From Limisphaerales bacterium (GTDB taxonomy: Bacteria; Verrucomicrobiota; Verrucomicrobiia; Limisphaerales; UBA11358): a stretch of 6,954 bases of DNA. Under the pieces are notes generated by a model that saw only the letters and a program-made list of their open reading frames with translations, searched no databases and was not told the DNA's origin. The translations under genes were made by a program, and so were the position numbers. The stretch is taken from the NCBI GenBank assembly GCA_027451565.1, contig DAIDJC010000179.1, positions 1-6,954 on the forward strand, read 5' to 3'. Position 1 is the stretch's first letter; each line of letters opens with the position of its first letter. Below are positions 1 to 5,251 of the stretch, one piece after another.

Positions 1-982
1 CCATGAACGGAGTGAGAGCTTCAAGGCATTCGTGGGCGGGATGCCAGTGGCAGGTGGATTTCAGGCAGGGTGAGCAAGGCAGGGGCAGGCGCATAACATG
101 GTCCCACTGTCCGTAGGGTCCGGTGCGCCTGGGGTCCGTGGGGCCAAACAAAGCCACCACCGGACGGTTCAACGCGGCGGCCACATGCATGGGACCTGAG
201 TCATTCGTGACGAGGAGCGTGCTTCTACGAATCCATTCCACCATTTCAGGAAGGGTGGTCTGGCCGCACAGGTTCAAGCTGCGCCCGGGGCAGGCCTCCT
301 GAACGGCTTTTCCCAAGGCACTCTCCGATGCGCTTCCGATGATGGCAAAATGCAAGGAGGAATCCCGGCATGCCAGTTCCTGGACTAGTTTGGCAAAATG
401 CCCCGCAGGCCACCGTTTATTGGCCCATCGCGCCCCGGGCTGCAGGACGATCCAACGGGCGCTCTTTGTGGGCCAGCGAGCTTCCATGGCGGTCGCCATC
501 CGGGGTTGTGGTGCCAGCCAGATGAAGGGGGAGTGCGTGGGAACATCCAGCTTTTTCAAGACCTCCAGATACCAGTCCACCGCGTGGGTCAGCGGCGAGG
601 GGCGCGGCACTGCCAGGTCGTAAAAGGCATTGGCCCCCTCCCGGGAATCGTCCAGGCCCACCAGGAAATCACCTCGTGCCAGCCAGCCAAATGCGGCGCT
701 TCGAAGCAGCCCCTGCAAGTCAATCACCCAATCAAAGCCGCAAGACCGCATCCAACGAATGCTCTCCACCATTTCATGCCAATACCGTGGATGCACCCAG
801 CGCCGCCTCTCAAATCGCACCACCCCGGTCAGGTCCGGATCGCCATCCAGCAAGGAAGCCAGGCTGGAATCAACCCACCAATAAATCTCCGCCTTGGGCA
901 GGTACAACCTGAGGAACCGCAGCACCGGAAGAGCCTGAACCACATCCCCGAGGGAGCTGGGTTTTAGGATCAGGATTTTCAA
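1..982 (-). CDS. Glycosyltransferase family 9 (ADP-heptose:LPS heptosyltransferase-like), C-terminus cut by window edge
   Basis: Likely transfers a heptose or related sugar from a nucleotide donor to the lipopolysaccharide core at the cytoplasmic face of the inner membrane. 327 residues are visible; the family is usually about 340-360, so only the tail is missing. The N-terminus reads KILILKPSSLGDVVQALP, the GT9 acceptor-side motif; its Asp is residue 13, the position of the proposed catalytic base in E. coli WaaC. The linker to the second Rossmann domain has QPGARWANKRWP (181-192). The donor-site motif NDSGPMHVAAAL (260-271) is followed by FGPTDP (279-284) and a cysteine cluster C303, C306, C311, C319. 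The start must be a TTG (980-982): an in-frame TGA lies at 1019-1021 and no ATG or GTG lies between. No clear Shine-Dalgarno sequence is seen. It is third in the leftward gene group, 95 bases after the phosphoesterase. The family is secure; acceptor and exact sugar are not determinable. Confidence 0.88.
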   Translation of the reverse strand, partial: MKILILKPSSLGDVVQALPVLRFLRLYLPKAEIYWWVDSSLASLLDGDPDLTGVVRFERRRWVHPRYWHEMVESIRWMRSCGFDWVIDLQGLLRSAAFGWLARGDFLVGLDDSREGANAFYDLAVPRPSPLTHAVDWYLEVLKKLDVPTHSPFIWLAPQPRMATAMEARWPTKSARWIVLQPGARWANKRWPAGHFAKLVQELACRDSSLHFAIIGSASESALGKAVQEACPGRSLNLCGQTTLPEMVEWIRRSTLLVTNDSGPMHVAAALNRPVVALFGPTDPRRTGPYGQWDHVMRLPLPCSPCLKSTCHWHPAHECLEALTPFM

Positions 983-1056
983 TGGATTGACCCGGTGGAG
1001 GATGACGGGGAGACCAATTCAACAGGCCGGCATCCCATGGTTTAAACGAACTGGCA

Positions 1057-1072
1057 GGCTCCGCCGGGAGCC
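1057..1072 (-). terminator. Short GC hairpin just after the phosphoesterase stop codon
   Basis: A perfect 6-bp inverted repeat, GGCTCC-GCCG-GGAGCC on the plus strand, starts five bases downstream of the metallophosphoesterase stop codon. On the leftward transcript it would form a stable stem with a 4-base loop. It has no uridine run behind it (TGCCAGTTCG follows), so it is not a canonical intrinsic terminator. It could be a weak attenuator or an mRNA end-protecting stem between the phosphoesterase and the glycosyltransferase gene, or chance in GC-rich DNA. Confidence 0.25.
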
Positions 1073-1077
1073 GCGCA

Positions 1078-1800
1078 TCAACGTCCGTACGCCAGACGTT
1101 CCGCCAGCCTCTCCGGAAGGCCTGCTTCGCGAATCTTGGCCTGGGCTGCCGGAATGTCATAATCCAGGCGCCTTAATTCTATGGTGCTGGCGTCCGTGTC
1201 ATATACCACATAGGCCGCCTTGGGGTTGTTGTCCCGCGGTTGGCCTATGGCACCGACATTGACGAAATACTTCTTAGCCGGGTCCACCTTGAATTTGGAA
1301 TAGGTTCCACCGCGGACCACCGTATCGCGCATGAATGCCACCGGCACATGGGTGTGGCCAAAAAAACAAACCTGCGTGGTCTGGTACGGAAAACTGGCCG
1401 CCGCCGCCAGCTTGTCAAACACATAACCCCAGCGCTCAGGGGCATCCAAAGTGGCATGAACCATCGTGAAATTGCCCGCGATGCGGGTGTGCTTCAAATC
1501 ACGCAGCCATTTTTTGTCTTCATCATCCAATTGATTCCGGGTCCAATGGACGGCATCGGCGGCATGCGGGTTGAACCCTTCCAAGTGATCCGAGGTGCTG
1601 CAATATTCATCATGGTTGCCCTTCACGCAGGGGATGCCCATCTCCCGCACAATGCGCAGGCATTCCTTGGGGCGGGCATTGTAACCCACCACGTCGCCAA
1701 GGCACACAATCTGGCTGATGGCTTGCGACTTGATGTCCTGCAAAGCCACCTCAAAAGCGTCTATGTTGCCGTGAATATCAGCTATAATCGCGTATTTCAT
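1078..1800 (-). CDS. Calcineurin-like metallophosphoesterase (YfcE/COG0639-type predicted phosphodiesterase)
   Basis: A 240-residue soluble cytoplasmic protein with the full metal-site signature of the calcineurin-like phosphoesterase superfamily. In order: D8-I-H10-G-N, G35-D36-V-V-G-Y, G61-N62-H63-D64, V114-H115-A-T, G148-H149-T-H151, and a C-terminal N180-V-G-A-I-G-Q-P-R-D. These residues normally hold two divalent metals that attack a phosphoester. Length and the GDVVGY variant fit the small single-domain bacterial group often annotated as predicted phosphodiesterase or diadenosine-tetraphosphatase-like; the substrate cannot be read from sequence. There is no signal peptide. The ATG follows the stop codon of the acylphosphatase gene by three bases (TAATAAATG on the coding strand) with no Shine-Dalgarno sequence, so translation is probably coupled. 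No catalytic residue is missing. Family assignment is firm, biological role open. Confidence 0.93.
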   Translation of the reverse strand: MKYAIIADIHGNIDAFEVALQDIKSQAISQIVCLGDVVGYNARPKECLRIVREMGIPCVKGNHDEYCSTSDHLEGFNPHAADAVHWTRNQLDDEDKKWLRDLKHTRIAGNFTMVHATLDAPERWGYVFDKLAAAASFPYQTTQVCFFGHTHVPVAFMRDTVVRGGTYSKFKVDPAKKYFVNVGAIGQPRDNNPKAAYVVYDTDASTIELRRLDYDIPAAQAKIREAGLPERLAERLAYGR

Positions 1801-1803
1801 TTA

Positions 1804-2067
1804 TTAACGGGAAATTTCAAAATGGCGCATTTGGTTCATTGGCTCGCACCACAGCACCTGTTCATCTTGTATTAACCCACCCAGACCCGCTTCGCGCAAG
1901 GCCGCACGGTAGGCATTCAATTCCTCTTCGCAACCTTCAGCAATCAATTCCACACGCCCGTCCAGCAGGTTTCGTACCTGCCCGGTGATTTCATAGCCTG
2001 TTGCGACCGTTTTGGCGGTATAACGAAACCCCACGCCCTGCACCTTTCCGGTGTAGTAAACCTTCAT
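1804..2067 (-). CDS. acyP: Acylphosphatase
   Basis: A small cytoplasmic enzyme of 87 residues that hydrolyses the carboxyl-phosphate bond of acylphosphates. It starts MKVYYTGKVQGVGFRYTAKT, containing the acylphosphatase signature V-Q-G-V-G-F-R; the phosphate-binding Arg is R15 and the catalytic Asn is N33 in GQVRNLLDG. The 18-residue spacing matches the family (R23 and N41 in the human muscle enzyme). Then follow RVELIAEG and a C-terminal HFEIS strand. The frame stays open upstream to an ATG at 2164-2166, but the 33 extra residues are low-complexity and run through a 12-bp tandem repeat, so the ATG at 2065-2067, which places the first beta strand directly, is preferred. It is slightly shorter at the N-terminus than typical (about 90-100 residues). 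First gene of the leftward group, divergent from pilM; no strong ribosome binding site is seen. Confidence 0.9.
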   Translation of the reverse strand: MKVYYTGKVQGVGFRYTAKTVATGYEITGQVRNLLDGRVELIAEGCEEELNAYRAALREAGLGGLIQDEQVLWCEPMNQMRHFEISR

Positions 2068-2076
2068 CTGACGGCG

Positions 2077-2100
2077 TTTGGAACTCGTTTTGGAACTCGT
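2077..2100. repeat. Perfect 12-bp tandem duplication upstream of acyP
   Basis: TTTGGAACTCGT occurs twice back to back (2077-2088 and 2089-2100) with no mismatch, ending ten bases before the acyP start codon as read leftwards. It lies in the probable 5' leader of the acylphosphatase transcript. A 12-bp unit keeps the reading frame, so if the longer acyP start were used it would encode a repeated SSK-type tetrapeptide. Probably a slippage duplication; the perfect match suggests it is recent. Confidence 0.9.
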
Positions 2101-2190
2101 GCTGGGCGGCACCATCCGGAAATAAAGCCAAATATGGGGCTTGGAAGCAAACCTTTTCAGCTTCAAACAGGGGGAAAAGGGCGTTTGAGA

Positions 2191-2213
2191 GGGGCTTGGG
2201 AGGGATTTTGGGG
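2191..2213 (+). other. Canonical G-quadruplex pattern
   Basis: Four runs of three or four G (2191-2194, 2198-2200, 2202-2204, 2210-2213) are separated by loops of 3, 1 and 5 bases, which satisfies the usual G3+ N1-7 rule. Two more G runs lie just upstream (2170-2174 and 2179-2181) and GGGG recurs near 2229-2232. The pattern is directly visible; folding in the cell is inference. It sits upstream of the pilM promoter candidate and inside the likely acyP leader on the template side. Confidence 0.6.
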
Positions 2214-2260
2214 TGTTTGGCAGATTTTGGGGACGGAAATGGCAGAAATTTTACCAATAA

Positions 2261-2272
2261 ATTATTAATAAT
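2261..2272. repeat. 12-bp perfect AT palindrome, possible operator
   Basis: ATTATTAATAAT is a perfect 12-bp palindrome. It ends three bases upstream of the TTGACG hexamer proposed as the pilM -35 element, a position where a dimeric regulator could bind. An AT-rich palindrome of this size can also occur by chance in an A/T-rich promoter stretch, so the operator role is only suggested. Confidence 0.35.
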
Positions 2273-2274
2273 GT

Positions 2275-2301
2275 TTGACGCAAAAGGTTTTTTGCCATAA
2301 T
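2275..2301 (+). promoter_or_regulatory. Candidate sigma70-type promoter for the pilM operon
   Basis: TTGACG at 2275-2280 matches 5 of 6 bases of the -35 consensus. Downstream is TGCCATAAT (2293-2301), an extended -10 form in which CATAAT matches 5 of 6 of TATAAT, with a short 15-base spacer; TAATTC at 2298-2303 gives a 17-base spacer but a poorer match. Transcription would begin near 2308 and leave about an 80-base leader. The spacer itself is an inverted repeat (GCAAAA at 2280-2285, TTTTGC at 2290-2295). Consensus use in this phylum is assumed, not shown. Confidence 0.45.
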
Positions 2302-2342
2302 TCATGTCGCTCTGCCTTAAATACTGTTTGTACCAATGCGAA

Positions 2343-2366
2343 GGAGTGGATGGCACTCCGCAGTGC
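2343..2366 (+). promoter_or_regulatory. Two mutually exclusive small hairpins in the pilM leader
   Basis: GGAGTG (2343-2348) pairs perfectly with CACTCC (2354-2359) around a 5-base loop. GCACT (2353-2357) pairs perfectly with AGTGC (2362-2366) around CCGC. The two stems share 2354-2357, so only one can form at a time. The first would hide the AAGGAG at 2341-2346 and the in-frame ATG at 2350; the second would leave both free. The base pairing is visible; any switching role is speculation. Confidence 0.3.
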
Positions 2367-2373
2367 AAGCAAC

Positions 2374-2378
2374 GGAGG
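2374..2378 (+). promoter_or_regulatory. Shine-Dalgarno sequence deciding the pilM start
   Basis: GGAGG lies 10 bases before the ATG at 2389. It supports this start over the in-frame ATG at 2350, which has AAGGAG only 3 bases ahead, too close for efficient initiation. The 2389 start also puts the beta strand and phosphate-1 motif at residues 5-18, as is normal for PilM proteins. Confidence 0.7.
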
Positions 2379-2388
2379 CAGGACTAGA

Positions 2389-4245
2389 ATGTTGAACATC
2401 AAGTCATTTTTGACCATTGATTTTGGGGCGGGCAGCTTGAAGCTGGCTGAGTTTGAAATCAATGAGGAAGGCGGGCTTTGCCTGAAGAGTTTTATTATTC
2501 AACCTCTCGGGTTGGAAGGCTCCCAGGAAGCCAGCCGGGAAAAAGCGATCCAAAAAGCCTTGCAGGGGGTCATCGCCGAACGCGATTTGAAGCCCAAGTT
2601 TGTGAATGTTTGCGCCCCGGGTTTTCATGTTTTTTCCAAGTTCGTCAAATTACCCCCGGTGGAAGCCAGCAAAGTGGGGCAGATCATCCAGTACGAGGCC
2701 CAGCAGAATGTTCCGTTTCCCCTGTCAGAAGTCGTTTGGGATTATCAAATCCTAGGCTCCGCAGCGAGTGGAGAGTTGGAAGTGTTGCTGGTGGCCATCA
2801 AGTCGGAAATCGTGGAAGGCCTATTCCGGGTGGCCGAACAGTCCAAGCTCAAGCTTCAATTGTGCGATGCCTCCATGGCGGCCTTGTGCAACTCCTTCAA
2901 ATTCAACTACAGTGATATGGAGGATTGCACCATGTTGCTGGATATTGGGGCAAAAACCAGCAACCTGCTTTTCTTTGAAAAGGGAAAAGTCTTCTCCCGC
3001 AGCATCAATCTTGGAGCCAATGCCATCACTCAGGACTTCGCCAATGAATCCAAGCTGAAGTTCGATGAGGCGGAGAGGATCAAGATTGCCGAGGGTTTTG
3101 TCAGCCTCGGCGGGGCCTACGAGGAGCCGGATAACCCTCACCAGGCGGCCATTTCAAAAATAGCCCGCCAGTTTATGACCAAACTGCACATTCAGGTCAA
3201 CCAGACCATGCAGTTTTACCGCGGCCAGCAGGGGGGTTCGGCGCCCCAGCGCCTCTTTCTTTCAGGCGGGGCATCCATCATGCCTTACACAGCCCAGTTT
3301 TTTGCGGAAAAACTCAACCTGCCGGTGGAATACTTCAACCCATTCCGAAATGTGCAGATTGATTCCTCCGTGAATTTGGAGGAGTTGTCGCGTGTGGCGC
3401 ACTGTTTTGGCGAGGTGGTTGGATTGGGCCTGCGCAACCTGGCCAATTGCCCGGTGGAAATGAATTTAATGCCGGAAAGCACCTTGCGCTGGCAGGCTTT
3501 GAACGAGAAAAAACCCTATCTGGCAGCCACGGTTTTCAGCCTCGTTCTGGTGGCCTTTGCAGTGGGTTTTCTGTTTGACCAATTGGCGGGCAGCAAGCAG
3601 GCGGAGATTGACCGGATTCAGCCGCAGGTGGATGCCGCCCAAGCCAAGGCAACTTCCTTTAATCAATCCTACAAAAATCTTCAAAATGCCAGAAATTCCG
3701 CCGAACAAATCGCTGATTTTTTGCAGGATCGCTATTATTGGGGTGATTTTCTGGCGGACATGAGGCTGGCTCTGATCAATGCAGAGACTCAGGTGGCGAG
3801 AAAACTGGGTGCTCAAAAGCCCGGAGTGCAGGTTGGGGTGTGGGTCGAAAAAATGACCACCGATCCCAGCCTGGCCGGCTCGGTGACCCTCGGGATAGGC
3901 GCTCCCCCCCAAGGCGCTCCCCCTCAAATGGGGATTAATTACCAAGTCCCGGTACCAGGGGCGATGCCCGGCATGCCCGGTGCGCCTACGCCTGCTCCTG
4001 TGCCTGGCACGGGTTCCAGCTCGAACACCAACGCCGTTACCCTGTTTTGCAGGGCGGTCAGCCTCACCAGTGTGGATCCTTCGGCCAACCCGGAAATTGC
4101 CTACGCTGTGGGGGACGCCATTAGAAGTTCGCACTTGGTGGACCCCAAGTCCACCATGGTCGTGGGCCAAATCACCACGGATGATGCCACCGGAACATTC
4201 TCATTCATGGTGAATGTGACTCCTCTGAAACCATTGGATTTTTAA
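2389..4245 (+). CDS. pilM: PilM-PilN fusion-like pilus assembly protein (Amuc_1101-type)
   Basis: 618 residues, far longer than classical PilM (about 350). Residues 1-350 are an actin/FtsA-like domain: phosphate-1 motif D11-F-G-A-G-S-L-K18, the PilM-typical QIIQYEAQQNVPFPLSEVVW (98-117), phosphate-2 motif L184-D-I-G-A-K-T-S191, and adenosine-side LFLSGGASIMPY (289-300). Residues 357-362 (E-M-N-L-M-P) resemble the INLLP peptide by which PilN docks onto PilM. One transmembrane helix follows (378-399), then a possible coiled coil (402-445), then a Pro/Gly/Met-rich linker (504-541) and a short terminal domain (547-618). I infer that cytoplasmic PilM and membrane-anchored PilN are joined in one chain, building the inner-membrane alignment complex of a type IV pilus or related machine. 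It leads the operon; the next gene begins one base after its stop. An in-frame upstream ATG (2350) would add 13 residues unlike the family. Confidence 0.85.
   Translation: MLNIKSFLTIDFGAGSLKLAEFEINEEGGLCLKSFIIQPLGLEGSQEASREKAIQKALQGVIAERDLKPKFVNVCAPGFHVFSKFVKLPPVEASKVGQIIQYEAQQNVPFPLSEVVWDYQILGSAASGELEVLLVAIKSEIVEGLFRVAEQSKLKLQLCDASMAALCNSFKFNYSDMEDCTMLLDIGAKTSNLLFFEKGKVFSRSINLGANAITQDFANESKLKFDEAERIKIAEGFVSLGGAYEEPDNPHQAAISKIARQFMTKLHIQVNQTMQFYRGQQGGSAPQRLFLSGGASIMPYTAQFFAEKLNLPVEYFNPFRNVQIDSSVNLEELSRVAHCFGEVVGLGLRNLANCPVEMNLMPESTLRWQALNEKKPYLAATVFSLVLVAFAVGFLFDQLAGSKQAEIDRIQPQVDAAQAKATSFNQSYKNLQNARNSAEQIADFLQDRYYWGDFLADMRLALINAETQVARKLGAQKPGVQVGVWVEKMTTDPSLAGSVTLGIGAPPQGAPPQMGINYQVPVPGAMPGMPGAPTPAPVPGTGSSSNTNAVTLFCRAVSLTSVDPSANPEIAYAVGDAIRSSHLVDPKSTMVVGQITTDDATGTFSFMVNVTPLKPLDF
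3898..3927 (+). repeat. 15-bp tandem repeat with C7 tract inside pilM
   Basis: Two adjacent 15-bp units (3898-3912 and 3913-3927) differ by one base and encode G-A-P-P-Q twice at residues 504-513, the start of the Pro-rich linker. The first copy contains seven consecutive C (3904-3910). The repeat is in frame, as expected for slippage-built linkers; the C7 run could change length and shift the frame, removing the last ~110 residues. Confidence 0.8.
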
Positions 4246-4246
4246 T

Positions 4247-5251
4247 ATGGGCTGGATAAAGCGAAATTTATTTTTTGTCGTTGGCGGTTCCATTGCTTTG
4301 GTTTTACTGGGAGGCGCGGGTTTTTACATCTATCAAGGGTGGTCCAAAAATTCAGATGCCTCAGGCAAGCTTGCAGATATTTACAGCACCCTGAAACAAT
4401 TGGCTGATGAAAAACCTGGTCCAGGCGTCAATAATTCACAACTGGCCAAGGACCAGGAAAAACAGGTTAAAGACTGGATTCAATCCACCCGTGGTTATTT
4501 TTTGCCCATAAGCCCCATACCAGATGGGAACGTCACCAGCGAGCGCTTTGCCTCAGCATTGCGACGCACCCTGGCCCAATTGACCAAGGATGCCCAAGCC
4601 AGCGGGGTCATGCTGCCGCCCCAGTATAGTTTTTCCTTTGATGCGCAAAAACCGCTGATGCAGTTTGCCGCCGGCAGTTTGGATCCTTTGGCCCAACAGT
4701 TGGGAGAGGTCAAAGCGATTTCCGAGCTGATTTTTTCCGCGCAGGTCAATTCCTTGGACTCCATCCAGCGGGTGCACGTGTCGGATGATGATATCAACGG
4801 GCCGCAAAGTGACTATGCACAAGTGCAGCCTTTCACCAACGACATGGCCATCCTGACCCCCTATGTGATTTCGTTTCGGTCATTCTCGCCTGAAATTGCC
4901 AAGGTCCTTTGTGGCTTTGCCAATTCATCAAATGAATTCATCGTGCATTCGATCAACGTGGAACCGGCATCCAACGACGGGGGGACAGATCAATCGGTGC
5001 CACAGGGCATGCCTACTGGTGCTTACCCTAATCAGATGCCGGGCATTCCCGGCAATCCGGCTTATCCAGGATACCCGCCTGCCACGCCGGGCTATCCGCC
5101 CGCGCTGCAAGGATATCCCGGTTACCCGCCTGCCACACCCGCGACACGGGGGCCGGCTTCGGCCCGGGGCGGATTGCAGACGGTGCTCAAGGAGCAATTG
5201 TTGCGCGCCACATTGGAAGTGGAGATTGTGAAGCTCTTGCCTAATAACTAA
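4247..5251 (+). CDS. Amuc_1100-like, PilO-position membrane protein
   Basis: 334 residues. A short positive N-terminus (MGWIKRN) and one transmembrane helix (about 8-30) leave the rest in the periplasm. Residues 41-80 look helical or coiled, 83-180 form the first mixed alpha/beta part (EVKAISELIFSAQVNSLDSI at 154-173), 200-240 the second (TPYVISFRSF, EFIVHSINVEP), and LEVEIVKLL (323-331) the final strand. Order and sequence flavour fit Akkermansia Amuc_1100 (about 317 residues), including ELKAI-like and GKEQV-like segments as I recall them, and its fold of two PilO/GspL-like domains. A Pro/Gly/Tyr-rich insert (252-301) precedes the last strand. Placed right after PilM-PilN, it would be the PilO partner of the alignment complex. 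Its ATG follows the pilM stop by one base (TAATATG) with no Shine-Dalgarno sequence, so it probably depends on coupled translation. Homology is judged by eye and by context. Confidence 0.78.
   Translation: MGWIKRNLFFVVGGSIALVLLGGAGFYIYQGWSKNSDASGKLADIYSTLKQLADEKPGPGVNNSQLAKDQEKQVKDWIQSTRGYFLPISPIPDGNVTSERFASALRRTLAQLTKDAQASGVMLPPQYSFSFDAQKPLMQFAAGSLDPLAQQLGEVKAISELIFSAQVNSLDSIQRVHVSDDDINGPQSDYAQVQPFTNDMAILTPYVISFRSFSPEIAKVLCGFANSSNEFIVHSINVEPASNDGGTDQSVPQGMPTGAYPNQMPGIPGNPAYPGYPPATPGYPPALQGYPGYPPATPATRGPASARGGLQTVLKEQLLRATLEVEIVKLLPNN
5037..5054 (+). repeat. 7-bp GC hairpin inside the Amuc_1100-like gene
   Basis: TGCCGGG (5037-5043) and CCCGGCA (5048-5054) are perfect inverted copies around the loop CATT. 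It lies in the codons of the Pro/Gly-rich insert and has no T run after it, so it is not a terminator. It may simply follow from repeated Pro and Gly codons, though such a stem could slow translation or affect mRNA decay. Confidence 0.5.
5072..5136 (+). repeat. 14-bp direct repeat in the Pro/Tyr-rich linker
   Basis: TACCCGCCTGCCAC occurs exactly at 5072-5085 and 5123-5136, 51 bp (17 codons) apart and in frame, encoding Y-P-P-A-T at residues 276-280 and 293-297. Between them G-Y-P-P and G-Y-P recur with changed codons. The linker appears to have grown by duplication of a GYPPATP-like unit. Confidence 0.85.

Larger units (their letters stand above)
2068..2388. other. Divergent intergenic region between acyP and pilM
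   Basis: These 321 bases separate two genes that point away from each other, so promoters for both the leftward acylphosphatase group and the rightward pilus group should lie here. I see no convincing gene: the open frames crossing it on either strand give low-complexity or motif-free peptides. From left to right it holds a 12-bp tandem duplication, a G-run cluster on the plus strand, an AT-rich stretch with a 12-bp palindrome, a rightward promoter candidate, two overlapping small hairpins, and the pilM Shine-Dalgarno sequence. I could not identify a good leftward promoter by eye. Confidence 0.8.

Noticed and set aside
398..967. 189-codon plus-strand open frame
   Set aside because: It lies antisense to the glycosyltransferase, which carries clear GT9 motifs; its translation is Pro/His/Gln-rich with no recognisable motif.
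1240..1875. 211-codon plus-strand open frame
   Set aside because: It is antisense to the metallophosphoesterase, whose metal-binding motifs are all intact; the opposite frame shows none.
1804..2166. Longer acylphosphatase from the ATG at 2164-2166
   Set aside because: The 33 added residues are low-complexity, cross a tandem repeat and resemble no acylphosphatase N-terminus.
2350..2388. Earlier pilM start at 2350
   Set aside because: Its AAGGAG is only three bases from the ATG and the extra residues (MALRSASNGGRTR) do not fit PilM; the GGAGG before 2389 is better placed.
3466..4170. 234-codon minus-strand open frame
   Set aside because: It mirrors the pilM coding region, where the membrane helix and linker read sensibly; the antisense product is Gly/Arg/His-rich without domains.
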